Counted from the stretch's first letter, positions 7,974 through 17,255 are shown. The stretch: 64,000 bases of DNA from Bacillus sp. E(2018) (GCF_005503015.1 NZ_SCOL01000001.1:2412325-2476324); one strand, 5' to 3'. Made by a program: numbers and translations. Notes: generated by a model from the letters alone, not told the origin.

Positions 7974-8088
7974 CCATCCAGCACTCATAGAAAAAAAATG
8001 TGATTAGCTTAAGAATTGTATTTACCTATAGAATAATGCCTTCAAGTTAAAACAATACTAATTCATATTCAATTAACCGGAGGAACGT

Positions 8089-9153
8089 ATGAGAATTCAA
8101 CCTGGTGTAGCTCCAATTCATATTTATGTTCTTTTAATTCTTTCATCCGGCCTCGTAAATCATGTTCTGATTATACCCGTCATCTTATCAGCTTCTGGAA
8201 GAGATGCTTGGGTAAGTATTCTTCTTTCAATTGTTCCTTACATCCTTTTTATTTTGCTTATTGGTTCGGTTTTAAAAAAATTAGGAAATCAAAATTTTAT
8301 AGATTTTATAAAAAATCGACTCGGCCCTGTCCCTGTCTATCTGCTCAGCGGTGTATTTATCCTATACTTTTTCTTAAATGCTACGATTACTTTCCGAGAT
8401 ACCATTACATGGACAAAAACAAATTATTTAATGGATACTCCAGCTCTTGTCCTATGTATTTTATTAGGCGTGCTCTGTTTTTTGGGGACTTATAAAGGAC
8501 TTCAGGAGTTAAGCATGGTAGCTTTGATTGCCTTACCTTTAGTTGTAACATTCGGTTTCTTTATTGCGATTGGAAACATTCAACATAAAGACTATTCCAT
8601 GTTATTGCCGATTGCAGAAAATGGCTGGTCTCCTGTGTTAAAAGGCGGCGTTTATGTTTTATCAGGGTTGACAGAGTTAAGTACGCTTTTATTTCTTGTG
8701 CATCACACTCGTAAAACGCTTAAGTGGAAACACATTATTTTTGTAAGTTTTGTTTTAGTGGGTCTTATGTTAGGACCGACAATGGCAGCTATTGCAGAGT
8801 TTGGCCCTTACGAAGCCAATAAATTGAGATACCCTGCTTTTGAGCAATGGAAACTGCTAACGATTAGCAAAGAGATCACAAGGATGGACTTCCTTTCCAT
8901 CTTCCAATGGATTTCGGGTGCTTTTATTAGAGTGAGTCTATTGATGTACTTAGTTACAAAATTGATTGATGTAAAAAAACACAGGATATGGCTAGTTGCT
9001 TCCCTTTATATACTTGCGATTGTTTATGCCCTTGCTCCTATATCAAACATTTCTGTTTTTAACTTTTTGTATCATTACTTCTTTCCGATACAGTTGTATG
9101 TGATGATGCCAATTATAACGATTTTCTGTCTTTATGTTCTAGTTAAGAAATGA
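8089..9153 (+). CDS. GerAB-family germinant receptor permease subunit
   Basis: 354 residues and about ten membrane spans, of the amino-acid permease-like GerAB/GerKB/YndE type (the usual length is 360-370). It opens with the family's short polar start, MRIQPGVAP, and includes the mid-protein stretch GLTELSTLLFLVHHTR. CCGGAGGAA precedes the ATG by about 7 bases. It is the first gene of a three-gene receptor operon, followed after 10 bases by the A subunit and then the C subunit, whereas the common order is A-B-C. It should act in the inner spore membrane, produced in the forespore. The germinant cannot be predicted. Confidence 0.88.
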   Translation: MRIQPGVAPIHIYVLLILSSGLVNHVLIIPVILSASGRDAWVSILLSIVPYILFILLIGSVLKKLGNQNFIDFIKNRLGPVPVYLLSGVFILYFFLNATITFRDTITWTKTNYLMDTPALVLCILLGVLCFLGTYKGLQELSMVALIALPLVVTFGFFIAIGNIQHKDYSMLLPIAENGWSPVLKGGVYVLSGLTELSTLLFLVHHTRKTLKWKHIIFVSFVLVGLMLGPTMAAIAEFGPYEANKLRYPAFEQWKLLTISKEITRMDFLSIFQWISGAFIRVSLLMYLVTKLIDVKKHRIWLVASLYILAIVYALAPISNISVFNFLYHYFFPIQLYVMMPIITIFCLYVLVKK

Positions 9154-9163
9154 GGAATTTGTG

Positions 9164-10636
9164 ATGAAGTTTATCCACCGTAATGAAAATACTAAAATTC
9201 ATGAACTTCTTAGCTGGTTCAGTCATTCCACAGACGTAGTGGTAAAAAACGATTTATTTGCAGAAAAAACAAATAATCCATATACCTTAATGTTCTGTAA
9301 AGGGCTAGTTGATACCCCGTTATTAGAAGAAAGCTTGCTTCCCTTCTTGAATGACATCGCTGAACAGGATGATGTTGCTATGTTTAACTCTTTAAAAAAT
9401 CGGTTTGTGGTTCATGAAATCCTTATTGATTCTGAAAACAAGAGAAAGATTGAGCATAGCGTGTTTTCAGGACAAGTATTGTTAACCGGTTCAAAAAATT
9501 CTTTATATGCCATCAATCTTGCAAATATGCCTAAGCGAACACCAGAAGAATCGAATACGGAGATTTCAATCCGTGGTGCGCGTGACGGTTTTATTGAAGA
9601 TTTGGAAATCAATTTTGCTTTAATCCGAAAACGTCTAAAAACATCTTCACTCAACAGCAAATCTTTTACGATTGGTAGAAGGAGTCAAACGGCTGTTTCC
9701 TTACTATTTATTGAAGACATAATCGACCCTGATCTCATCGTACGTGTCGAACAGCGTCTTTCTAAGATTGATATTGATGCCCTTGTATCGAGCAGCGAAC
9801 TAGAAGAAGAATTATCTGATTCCGTTTTTTCCATTTTCCCCCTGCTTGATAATACAGGTCGTCCTGATTTTGCGGTTCAATCATTACTTCAAGGAAGATT
9901 TGTGATTATTGTAGACGGTTCACCTACAGTTCTCATTGGTCCTGCTTCTCTTGCGATTACGTTGAAATCTCCAGAAGACGCTCATGCCAGTTTTTACATG
10001 GTATCTTTTGAACGTGTTCTTCGATTCACAGGACTTTTCACAACCATTACATTACCCGGACTCTGGGTGGCATTGACAACATTTCATCAAGATCAGCTTC
10101 CTTATCCTCTGCTCGCAACGTTAACACTCTCACGAACAGGATTACCGTTATCGTTGCCACTTGAAATGATGATCATGGTCGTTTTGTTTGAATTGTTTAA
10201 AGAAGCAGGCGCAAGACTTCCTAGAGCTGTTGGTCAGACCGTAGCGGTATTAGGCGGATTAATCGTTGGGGATGCGGCAATACGGGCAGGTTTAACCTCT
10301 CCTACCACACTTGTTGTTGTAGCTATAACGATGATTGCCAGTTATACGTTCGTTAACCAATCATTGAGTGGGAATCTGCTTTTTTTACGAATATATACCC
10401 TTATAATGTGTGCAACGTTTGGACTGTTTGGATTTTTCATATCAATGCTTAGTATATTCTTGCTAGTCAGTTCACTTCGTTCCTTTGACTATCCATATAT
10501 AGAATCTTTAGCTGCACCAAATGTGGCTGATACGTTTAAAACATTTTTTAAAGCTCCTTTTACTCTTATCAAGAAAAGATCTTCGTACCTGTATCCAAAA
10601 GACGCTACTCGCCAAGGTGATCGCAATGAGAAATAA
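9164..10636 (+). CDS. GerAA-family germinant receptor subunit
   Basis: 490 residues from the ATG at 9164, 8 bases after GAGG; a GTG one codon earlier is too close to the site. A soluble N-terminal half of about 240 residues contains GARDGFIEDLEINFALIRKRLK, a hallmark of GerAA proteins. A C-terminal half with four or five spans follows, including LPLSLPLEMMIMVVLFELFKEAGARLP and VGQTVAVLGGLIVGDAA. The length is typical. It is the second gene of the B-A-C operon, and its last 11 bases overlap the C subunit gene. GerA-type A subunits are reported to form an ion channel in the spore membrane. Confidence 0.93.
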   Translation: MKFIHRNENTKIHELLSWFSHSTDVVVKNDLFAEKTNNPYTLMFCKGLVDTPLLEESLLPFLNDIAEQDDVAMFNSLKNRFVVHEILIDSENKRKIEHSVFSGQVLLTGSKNSLYAINLANMPKRTPEESNTEISIRGARDGFIEDLEINFALIRKRLKTSSLNSKSFTIGRRSQTAVSLLFIEDIIDPDLIVRVEQRLSKIDIDALVSSSELEEELSDSVFSIFPLLDNTGRPDFAVQSLLQGRFVIIVDGSPTVLIGPASLAITLKSPEDAHASFYMVSFERVLRFTGLFTTITLPGLWVALTTFHQDQLPYPLLATLTLSRTGLPLSLPLEMMIMVVLFELFKEAGARLPRAVGQTVAVLGGLIVGDAAIRAGLTSPTTLVVVAITMIASYTFVNQSLSGNLLFLRIYTLIMCATFGLFGFFISMLSIFLLVSSLRSFDYPYIESLAAPNVADTFKTFFKAPFTLIKKRSSYLYPKDATRQGDRNEK

Positions 10637-11750
10637 AACAAAGATCATGTTCACGTTGTTTATCTTGCTTCTTATGTTAACAGGTTGCTGGGGCTCTAGG
10701 GGCATTAATGAGCAACTCTATATTGAGGCTTTAGGTGTAGATTACAAAGATGGCAAGTATATCGTTTATACAGAATCCGCTGTCTTCTCATCCATCGCTA
10801 AACAAGAGGGTGGTGGCGCTCAGGCAGCTGAATCTCCTGTTTTAGTCGGAAGAGAAGAAGGAGATACCCTTACAATGGCTTTTAGGAAGTTAGAGAAATC
10901 TTCCCAATTTCCAATATATTACGGACACGTGCAAGTAATACTGTTTAGCGAGAGGGTGATTAAAGAAAAGCTGAGTGAAGTGATTTCTCACATCGGTCAC
11001 GATCCTCTAATTCGATTTACAGCATGGATTTTTGGTACGTCAGAAGAAATAAACGAAGTATTAATGGCAAAATCTCTTTTTAAGCAAGCACCGACATACA
11101 AAGTACTGTTTCATCCAGATAGTATGTTGCAAAGAAACCACTCTGTTAACCCATTATCTATGCAGATGCTATTAAGAGATGGAAGCGAACCATTCGGATC
11201 AGCCATAATTCCTAATATAAAATTAGTAAAAGGAAAGTGGCAGGAAGATAATGATAAACCAATGTTACCCACTATTAATGGAGGCTATGTACTTAATAGT
11301 ATGAATTTTAAAGGAAAGCTGAATGATGAAGAACTTCATGGATTGGAATGGTTGACAAAAGAAAAAAAAGAGAACAAGCTTGAGATTTCTTTAGGGAACA
11401 CTGTTGTTGAACTTGACGTAAAAGGATATAAAATAAAGCTGAAAAAGCCCGTTCAAAATGAACTTAAGTATACAATTGACGTCAAAGCAAAAGCAACAAT
11501 CGATGAAAATTTAGATATTGTTCCTCGGAAAGAACTTGAAAAGAAAATCGTCCATAAAATGAAGAAGGATATTGAGAAGACTTATTTAAATGGACTTTCC
11601 ATAGACAGTGACATTTATAATTTAACCCGTTCTACTTATCGAAAGTCACCTTCTTTAGTTAAAAAGTATGCTTTGCAGAACGACTCTTTGGATTCAGTCA
11701 AAGTGAAAGTTCAAATCGTTCATGCAGGAAGTCAGAAGTATAAAGACTAA
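10626..11750 (+). CDS. GerAC-family germination lipoprotein
   Basis: 374 residues from the ATG at 10626, preceded by AAGGTG inside the end of gerAA; the open frame runs 35 codons further up, in the other gene. Residues 1-18 are a lipoprotein signal, with lipobox LTGC and Cys at about residue 19. The following WGSRGINE is the usual start of mature GerAC (the CWD/S-R-E-I-N/L pattern). The protein should be lipid-anchored on the outer face of the inner spore membrane. It completes the receptor and ends at a strong terminator. Confidence 0.92.
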   Translation: MRNKTKIMFTLFILLLMLTGCWGSRGINEQLYIEALGVDYKDGKYIVYTESAVFSSIAKQEGGGAQAAESPVLVGREEGDTLTMAFRKLEKSSQFPIYYGHVQVILFSERVIKEKLSEVISHIGHDPLIRFTAWIFGTSEEINEVLMAKSLFKQAPTYKVLFHPDSMLQRNHSVNPLSMQMLLRDGSEPFGSAIIPNIKLVKGKWQEDNDKPMLPTINGGYVLNSMNFKGKLNDEELHGLEWLTKEKKENKLEISLGNTVVELDVKGYKIKLKKPVQNELKYTIDVKAKATIDENLDIVPRKELEKKIVHKMKKDIEKTYLNGLSIDSDIYNLTRSTYRKSPSLVKKYALQNDSLDSVKVKVQIVHAGSQKYKD

Positions 11751-11751
11751 C

Positions 11752-11781
11752 AAAAAAACTAGCACACATGCTAGTTTTTTT
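11752..11781. terminator. bidirectional terminator, gerAC / rsbR
   Basis: AAAAAAACTAGCA-CACA-TGCTAGTTTTTTT is symmetric and lies across the end of the convergent RsbR gene. Confidence 0.88.
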
Positions 11782-12595
11782 GTTTATTACTTTCTATCGC
11801 TTGTTTTACATTCGCAAATGTTTTTATTGAAGAAAAATCGATACCTTCAGAAACCGCACTAATCGCTAGCTCAGGACGCAAACCAGTCACCATTACGTTA
11901 ATACCAAGTAATGCCAAAACACGGTATACATTAAAAATATGAGACGCCACTTCAGTATCAATGTCGACGATTCCTGAAAAATCCATGATTAACTGTTCAA
12001 CTTGAAGTTCAGGAATTTTAGGCAGCACATGATTCATAAGGTGCTCTGCTCGATCAGAGTCGATGGTGCCAATCAATGGCAAAACAGCCAGTCCACTCTC
12101 TATAGGAACGACAGGTGTAGAAAGCTCACGAAGCTCTCTCTTTGTTTTTTCTAAAATCTCCTCTGACTTTCGTTCAAAGGCAAGAACCGTTTCATTAATG
12201 CTTACATCCAGCATATGATGAACACGCTTAATGATCAATACGACATCTTCCGTTGAAAGTCCGAAATCAATGCTTATATTTAAAATAAAATCCGCAAACA
12301 CCATTCGAGTGTCAGGATAACGGATTAATATATCAGAGATTCGATGATGTTTTGCTGCTGTTTTCTCCCCGTTTTCTCGACTCCACTCCAACAGTTCTTC
12401 TGGGACAGAACCTTCTTCACAATCGATAGATTCACTTAAAAAGGATAGGAATTCTGCATACACTTCTCTGGCCTGACTAATATCAGTTTCGCTTACTTGG
12501 AAACCAAACTGCCCAATAATATCATCAACGATTTTATTAGCTAGAAGCTCTGCATTTTCTTTTAGATAATGGGCAACCGTTAATGTTGACTTCAT
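11771..12595 (-). CDS. RsbR-type stressosome protein (STAS domain)
   Basis: 274 residues from the ATG at 12595, with GGAG 8 bases before it; a GTG nine bases upstream lies inside that site. The N-terminal 150 residues are the all-helical, globin-like RsbR sensor domain. The C-terminal STAS domain begins at about 165 with PVVPIESGLAVLPLIG and contains VDIDTEVASHI, where the Thr matches the conserved RsbT-phosphorylated Thr205 of RsbRA. The second phosphosite region reads IGTIDSDRA, with Ser where RsbRA has Thr171. By family it is a stressosome scaffold controlling RsbT release and SigB. No rsbS, rsbT or other rsb gene is nearby, as for the scattered paralogues RsbRB-RD. Confidence 0.85.
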   Translation of the reverse strand: MKSTLTVAHYLKENAELLANKIVDDIIGQFGFQVSETDISQAREVYAEFLSFLSESIDCEEGSVPEELLEWSRENGEKTAAKHHRISDILIRYPDTRMVFADFILNISIDFGLSTEDVVLIIKRVHHMLDVSINETVLAFERKSEEILEKTKRELRELSTPVVPIESGLAVLPLIGTIDSDRAEHLMNHVLPKIPELQVEQLIMDFSGIVDIDTEVASHIFNVYRVLALLGINVMVTGLRPELAISAVSEGIDFSSIKTFANVKQAIESNKQKN

Positions 12596-12755
12596 CTTTT
12601 TCACTCCATATCAAGAAAAATAGTTTTATTATCATACCTTCTATGATTTTATCACTAAAAAACCAGTAAATGGCTAAACTGTGAAAATAATAATAGAGAT
12701 AAGTGTTGAAAGATTTTAAAGAAAGGACCTTCGCATTGATGGTTGTTCTTAGGTG

Positions 12756-12810
12756 TAGTTGTTTTCCGTTTTAGGATGCTCGCTTTCCGCGTTGTGTGCG
12801 GTGAGCCACC
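12756..12810 (+). repeat. partial copy 1 of dispersed 130-bp element
   Basis: The 403-base gap 12596-12998 holds no gene. It contains TAGTTG, TTTCCG, GCTCGCTTTCCGC and GCGGTGAGCCACC in the same order and spacing as the right half of the full element at 44348-44477, read on the opposite strand. The left half of the element is missing. Confidence 0.6.
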
Positions 12811-12998
12811 ATGAAAGAGAGACGTTCAAATGAATATACTTTTCTACAGCAGACCTTCTCGAAAAAAAATAAGTTAAATATAAAGAGTTTGTAAACCTTA
12901 TAGTGATCAGGTTGAAAAGAAAAGGAACTCATGTTATTTTTATTTCGAAAACCGATATAGGTAATCGATATTGAGATGCAAATATAGGCGGTGAATAA

Positions 12999-13307
12999 AT
13001 GGAAGAGAAAACTTTAAGGAAACTTTTTCTTGGTTTCATACAAATACACATTCTGCATCATGCACTTGAACATCCCATATACGGCGTATGGATGCTTGAA
13101 GAACTCAGAGAACACGGCTATAACATTAGCACCGGTACACTTTATCCGATTCTTCACTCTATGGAAGCAGACGGACTTTTGACAAAAGAAAACAAAAACG
13201 TTGAAGGAAAAATTAGAAAGTACTACACCGCAACTGACAAAGGGAAACTCGTCTTATCAGAAGCGAGAAAGAAAGCTTATGAACTTTTTAAAGAAATCAA
13301 AGAGTAA
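12999..13307 (+). CDS. PadR-family regulator, chromate operon
   Basis: 102 residues, of the short PadR type. The winged helix spans about residues 8-85, with the family pattern YGVWMLEELREHGYNISTGTLYPILHSMEADGLL and YYTATDKGK. GGCGGTG precedes the ATG. It lies 13 bases upstream of chrA, and PadR-ChrA is a known two-gene arrangement in which the PadR protein represses the transporter. Upstream, CGATAT occurs twice, 13 bp apart (about 12951-12971), and may be part of its operator, which I cannot confirm. Confidence 0.88.
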   Translation: MEEKTLRKLFLGFIQIHILHHALEHPIYGVWMLEELREHGYNISTGTLYPILHSMEADGLLTKENKNVEGKIRKYYTATDKGKLVLSEARKKAYELFKEIKE

Positions 13308-13320
13308 GAGGTGATCATAT

Positions 13321-14508
13321 ATGATAGAAAATAAAAGCCTACTTAAAACACTTTTAGAAATTCTGTTTGTTTCAACAAGGCTAGGTCTCACTTCTTTTGG
13401 TGGACCTATCGCACATCTAGGTTATTTTCATGAAGAATATGTTAGAAAACGCAAATGGATGGATGAAAAAGCCTACGCAGACCTAGTGGCTCTCTGTCAG
13501 TTTCTCCCTGGCCCTGCGAGCAGCCAAGTTGGAATAGGAATCGGTATAATGCGAGGTGGCGTATTAGGAGGAATCGTATCCTTTATCGGCTTTACCTTCC
13601 CTTCCGTTATCGCACTCATTCTTTTCGCACTTATCCTGCAAGGACTAAATGTTTCTGATCTAAGCTGGATTCACGGTTTAAAACTCGTAGCCGTTGCTGT
13701 TGTGGCACATGCCATTCTAGGGATGGCTGAAAAACTAACACCAGATTTAAAAAGAAAAACCATCGCATTAATAGCACTAATTGGAACACTATTGTGGCAG
13801 ACTGCGTTCTCTCAAGTCGGCGTCATCTTATTAGCAGGCTTATTAGGATTCTTATTATACAGAAATCAGGCAGACACCGATGCAACAAAATATGAATTTC
13901 CTGTCTCAAAAAAGTTTGCTGTAATCTGCTTGAGTTTATTCTTTGGGTTACTTCTCCTGTTGCCGTTCTTAAGAGATATGACTTCTAACAGCTGGATCGC
14001 GATCTTTGACAGCTTCTATCGCTCAGGATCGCTTGTATTCGGAGGCGGGCATGTGGTTCTGCCATTGCTTGAAAGAGAATTCGTACCATCCGGTTGGATC
14101 AGTGAAGAAGCATTCTTGGCAGGTTATGGAGCAGCACAAGCCGTACCTGGACCTCTTTTTACGTTTGCAGCCTATATTGGTGCGGTGATGAATGGGTGGC
14201 AAGGTGGATTACTTGCTACAATCGCAATCTTCTTACCTGCTTTTCTGTTAATCTTAGGCACTCTTCCCTTTTGGAACATGCTTAGACAGAACGCTCATAT
14301 TAAAGGAGCGTTAATGGGTGTTAATGCCGCAGTTGTTGGAATTTTAATATCCGCCTTCTATCAGCCTATTTGGACAACTACGATTCTTAAACCGATCGAC
14401 TTTGCATTTGCAGCAGTACTGTTCAGCATGTTGGTATATTGGAAACTGCCTCCATGGGTAATCGTTATTACTGGTGCAATTGGTGGTTTATTGATGTCAT
14501 TCTTATAA
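13321..14508 (+). CDS. chrA: ChrA-type chromate efflux transporter
   Basis: 395 residues, the usual length of the two-domain (long-chain) CHR family, with about ten spans. Each half carries a copy of the CHR signature. The first is FGGPIAHLGYFHEEYVRK...W, with QFLPGPASSQ and IGIMRGG; the second is FGGGHVVLPLLEREFV, with GWISEEAFLAGYGAAQAVPGPLFTFAAYIG. By family it exports chromate using the membrane potential. AAGAGGTGAT precedes the ATG. It is the second gene after padR and is followed by a strong terminator. Confidence 0.93.
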   Translation: MIENKSLLKTLLEILFVSTRLGLTSFGGPIAHLGYFHEEYVRKRKWMDEKAYADLVALCQFLPGPASSQVGIGIGIMRGGVLGGIVSFIGFTFPSVIALILFALILQGLNVSDLSWIHGLKLVAVAVVAHAILGMAEKLTPDLKRKTIALIALIGTLLWQTAFSQVGVILLAGLLGFLLYRNQADTDATKYEFPVSKKFAVICLSLFFGLLLLLPFLRDMTSNSWIAIFDSFYRSGSLVFGGGHVVLPLLEREFVPSGWISEEAFLAGYGAAQAVPGPLFTFAAYIGAVMNGWQGGLLATIAIFLPAFLLILGTLPFWNMLRQNAHIKGALMGVNAAVVGILISAFYQPIWTTTILKPIDFAFAAVLFSMLVYWKLPPWVIVITGAIGGLLMSFL

Positions 14509-14539
14509 AATGAATTAAACGTTTGTTTAAATTTCTAAA

Positions 14540-14583
14540 AAGAAACTGCTTGAGTTCTTATTGAACGAAGCAGTTTCTTTTCT
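14540..14583 (+). terminator. terminator of padR-chrA
   Basis: Arms AAGAAACTGCTT (14540-14551) and AAGCAGTTTCTT (14568-14579) are followed by Ts. A small inner stem, GTTC/GAAC, lies in the loop. Confidence 0.85.
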
Positions 14584-14700
14584 ATTTTAATAATCATTCT
14601 CTTCACAACTTCTACATAATTATCCTTTATTCTGTTCCTATGTTCATAAACTGCTCATGAAGAAGAATACTAACACTAGCCAATAAAGGAGGATTAATCA

Positions 14701-15261
14701 TTGATAAAAAATAAATTATTTATCACGTTGTTGCTTTCATTCTCACTCGTTCTTTCAGCATGTGGAAAAGATGAGGAAACAAAAAAGAATGAAAATAGTC
14801 AAGATCATGCAGATCATGGAGAGATGAACCATTCAAGTTCTGGTGAAGTGCCTGAAGGACTTAAGGAGGAAGCAAATCCAACATATGAAGTTGGAAGTAA
14901 AGCGGTTATTCATGCAGATCATATGAAAGGTATGAACGATGCAGAAGCTACAATCGTTGGTGCATATGATACAACCGTATATACCGTAAGTTACACACCT
15001 ACAACAGGTGGAAAAAAAGTAAAGGATCACAAGTGGGTCATACACGAAGAGATCAAAGATGCAGGTGATAAACCTCTAACTTCAGGAACAGAAGTTATCC
15101 TTGAAGCAGATCATATGAAAGGTATGAAAGGTGCAAAAGCTACCATTGATTCTGCCGAACAAACGACCGTCTATATGGTCGATTATACGCCTACAACAGG
15201 TGGGGAACGCATTAAGAACCACAAATGGGTGACAGAAAGCGAGCTATCTAAAGACAAATAA
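14701..15261 (+). CDS. ydhK: YdhK-family lipoprotein with two DUF1541 repeats
   Basis: 186 residues starting at TTG, with an excellent AAAGGAGGATTAA site before it. Residues 1-20 are a lipoprotein signal with lipobox LSAC. A His/Asp/Glu-rich linker (HADHGEMNH) follows. Two DUF1541 repeats follow, at about 61-117 and 124-182. Each reads G..A.I.ADHMKGM..A.ATI, then a YTPTTGG...HKWV stretch. It is an exported, membrane-anchored protein of unknown function; the His-rich linker would suit metal binding. The gene stands alone and ends 6 bases before a short-repeat array instead of an ordinary terminator. Confidence 0.88.
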   Translation: MIKNKLFITLLLSFSLVLSACGKDEETKKNENSQDHADHGEMNHSSSGEVPEGLKEEANPTYEVGSKAVIHADHMKGMNDAEATIVGAYDTTVYTVSYTPTTGGKKVKDHKWVIHEEIKDAGDKPLTSGTEVILEADHMKGMKGAKATIDSAEQTTVYMVDYTPTTGGERIKNHKWVTESELSKDK

Positions 15262-15267
15262 TTTTTT

Positions 15268-15378
15268 ATGGGCCCTAAATTTTGATTTATGGGCCCTAGA
15301 AATATTTTTTGGCCCCTTAATCTGCATTTATAGGCCCGTAATCTCTTTTTATAGTCCTTCAAATAAGTTTATAGGCTT
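15268..15378. repeat. array A: six GGCCC-core units with about 21-bp period
   Basis: Units ATGGGCCC (15268), ATGGGCCC (15289), TTTGGCCC (15308), ATAGGCCC (15330), ATAGTCCT (15351) and ATAGGCTT (15371) are each set in T-rich filler. Spacings are 21, 19, 22, 21 and 20 bp. The units decay in similarity from left to right. The array fills the gap between the convergent ydhK and histidine kinase genes. Confidence 0.7.
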
Positions 15379-15403
15379 TTCGACAAAAGCACACATGGAT
15401 ATC

Positions 15404-15434
15404 AAAAAAAGCCGGCGTACCAAATCACGCCGGA
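15404..15434 (-). terminator. terminator of two-component operon
   Basis: Arms CCGGCGT (15412-15418) and ACGCCGG (15427-15433), with a run of seven Ts on the minus strand just past the kinase stop codon. Confidence 0.85.
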
Positions 15435-15438
15435 TTCC

Positions 15439-16509
15439 TTATCTGAAAAATTTTATTAACATCTCAGTACCTTGCTTGTACTCCCCATTTACCCAAATCT
15501 GTCCTTGGTGAGCTTCAACGATCCTTTTTACAATGGTCAAACCGATCCCGCTGCCACCATGTTCTCTGTTCCTTGATTTTTCTCCTCGATAGAAGCGTTC
15601 AAACACGTGTTTACTCTCTTCTTCTGGAATGCCGATTCCTGTATCTCGTATGGATATCAATACTGATTCGGTATCAACATGAGTCACAACCGTAACTTCT
15701 CCCCCTCTAGGTGTATACCTTAACGCATTACTGAACAGGTTCATAAACACTTGAGACATTCGTTTGCCATCCATATTTAATTCAATATCACTATCCAATT
15801 CACTTCGAAGTAATATTCCCTTTTGTACAAATGCTCCTGATACGGCATCCACACTTTTTATGAGGATATGGTTTAGTTGTTGTGGTTTCTTATTTAGTGA
15901 GAACTCAGGTGCTTCCATGGCTGTTAAATATTCAAGATCCTGCACGATTGTAATCAGTCGATCGATTTCACCTGTTAATGACTGTATACGGGCTGTAGTT
16001 GGCTCGAAAACCCCATCTTCAAAAGCCTCTAAATGACTTTTAATCGTCGCTAAAGGGGTTCTGAGCTCATGAGCAATATCTGAAGTCATATTTTTACGGT
16101 AAGTTTCCTGTAATTGTAGTTTAGCGGCAAGCTGATTTAGAGAGTTACCCAGGTCATTGAGCTCATCATCTCCAAGTGTCTTCACTCTGACGTGAAGCTC
16201 TCCCTTAGCCATCTTTTCTGCCACTTTTCTCATCTCTACCATAGGTTTTGATAAGTTCTTAGCCACAAAATAACTAATGATACAGACTAAAAGTATTGCA
16301 CCGATGGACGTCCAAAGTACTGAACTTAACAGCGCCTTTTCAAAGTGATGCGTTAAAGGCTCTATACTATTAAATTCCGGCACATCTTTTTGAAACATCG
16401 TAAAATGGAAGTGGACTTCGTACATGATGATAAGACCCGCAATAATGAGAATAGAGGACGCTGCCAAAATAAAAATGAGCGTCAGTCTTGCATGCAGACC
16501 TTTAAACAT
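15439..16509 (-). CDS. membrane sensor histidine kinase (HAMP-HisKA-HATPase)
   Basis: 356 residues. Spans at about 10-30 and 60-83 flank a very short external loop of about 30 residues. HAMP follows at 84-136, then the HisKA box SDIAHELRTP with His147. The ATPase domain has the N box (NLFSNALRYTP), the G1 box (DTGIGIP) and the G2 box (GGSGIGL). It phosphorylates the OmpR-type regulator whose gene overlaps its start by 8 bases. The short loop suggests sensing within or at the membrane. I cannot match it to a named system. Confidence 0.92.
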   Translation of the reverse strand: MFKGLHARLTLIFILAASSILIIAGLIIMYEVHFHFTMFQKDVPEFNSIEPLTHHFEKALLSSVLWTSIGAILLVCIISYFVAKNLSKPMVEMRKVAEKMAKGELHVRVKTLGDDELNDLGNSLNQLAAKLQLQETYRKNMTSDIAHELRTPLATIKSHLEAFEDGVFEPTTARIQSLTGEIDRLITIVQDLEYLTAMEAPEFSLNKKPQQLNHILIKSVDAVSGAFVQKGILLRSELDSDIELNMDGKRMSQVFMNLFSNALRYTPRGGEVTVVTHVDTESVLISIRDTGIGIPEEESKHVFERFYRGEKSRNREHGGSGIGLTIVKRIVEAHQGQIWVNGEYKQGTEMLIKFFR

Positions 16510-17197
16510 GGTTGCTTCCAGTAAACTTATATCCTACCCCGAACACTGTAACGATATAACGCGGGTTCTTAGGATTAGTCTCAAGTTTAGACCTCAAATT
16601 TTTGACGTGTTGATCGATGGTTCTAGTGTCACCTTCGTAATCGAACCCTAAAATCTTCTCCACTAATTCCTCTCTCGAAAAAACACGATTTGGATGTCTG
16701 CCAAATGTCAGCAATAGTTTATATTCATTCGGTGTAAGGTTGACAAGATCTCCATGTACGTAAACTTCTTGTTTACGAGCATCGACTTTAAGTTCTCCTT
16801 TGTTATAAGTAATCTGCTCAGCCAATAAGCCCTCATCTCCTGTTCGGCGCAATATCGTTTTAACCCGTAAAACAAGTTCGCGCGGGCTAAAAGGTTTCAC
16901 CATATAATCGTCAGCACCGAGAGATAATCCATTGATGCGATCTTCTTCACTCACCTTTGCAGTCAACATTAAAATCGGTAATGTGTGGGTCTGTCTAATT
17001 CTCTGACAGAGTGCTTCTCCACTCATATCTGGCAACATAAGGTCAAGAATCACAAAATCTACAGAGTTATTTTTTATAAAATGGATAGCATCGTTAGCAG
17101 TAAGAGCTTCTAAAGTGTTAAACCCTTCCTTCTTTAAGTATGAAGAGACAACTTCCAAAAGCTTTGGTTCATCCTCCACGATCAAAATGGTTTTCAC
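16502..17197 (-). CDS. OmpR/PhoB-family response regulator
   Basis: The receiver domain has the acidic pair ED near residue 9 and the phosphoacceptor Asp in VILDLMLPD at about residue 52. K is conserved in YMVKPFSPREL. A winged-helix DNA-binding domain covers the last 95 residues (LTPNEYKLLLTFGRHPNRVFSREELVEKI). I chose GTG at 17197 because the GGAGGAG site is 8 bases from it and only 2 bases from the in-frame ATG at 17203. It is co-transcribed with the downstream kinase. Confidence 0.92.
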   Translation of the reverse strand: MKTILIVEDEPKLLEVVSSYLKKEGFNTLEALTANDAIHFIKNNSVDFVILDLMLPDMSGEALCQRIRQTHTLPILMLTAKVSEEDRINGLSLGADDYMVKPFSPRELVLRVKTILRRTGDEGLLAEQITYNKGELKVDARKQEVYVHGDLVNLTPNEYKLLLTFGRHPNRVFSREELVEKILGFDYEGDTRTIDQHVKNLRSKLETNPKNPRYIVTVFGVGYKFTGSNHV

Positions 17198-17255
17198 GAT
17201 CATTACTCCTCCAAAAGTTAGATTACTTGTATTATAACGAAGAATTCACGGCTTA

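Noticed and set aside
15268..15378. Possible CRISPR array
   Set aside because: Repeat units are about 8-12 bases with spacers of about 10 bases and no cas genes are in the window; period and unit size do not fit CRISPR.
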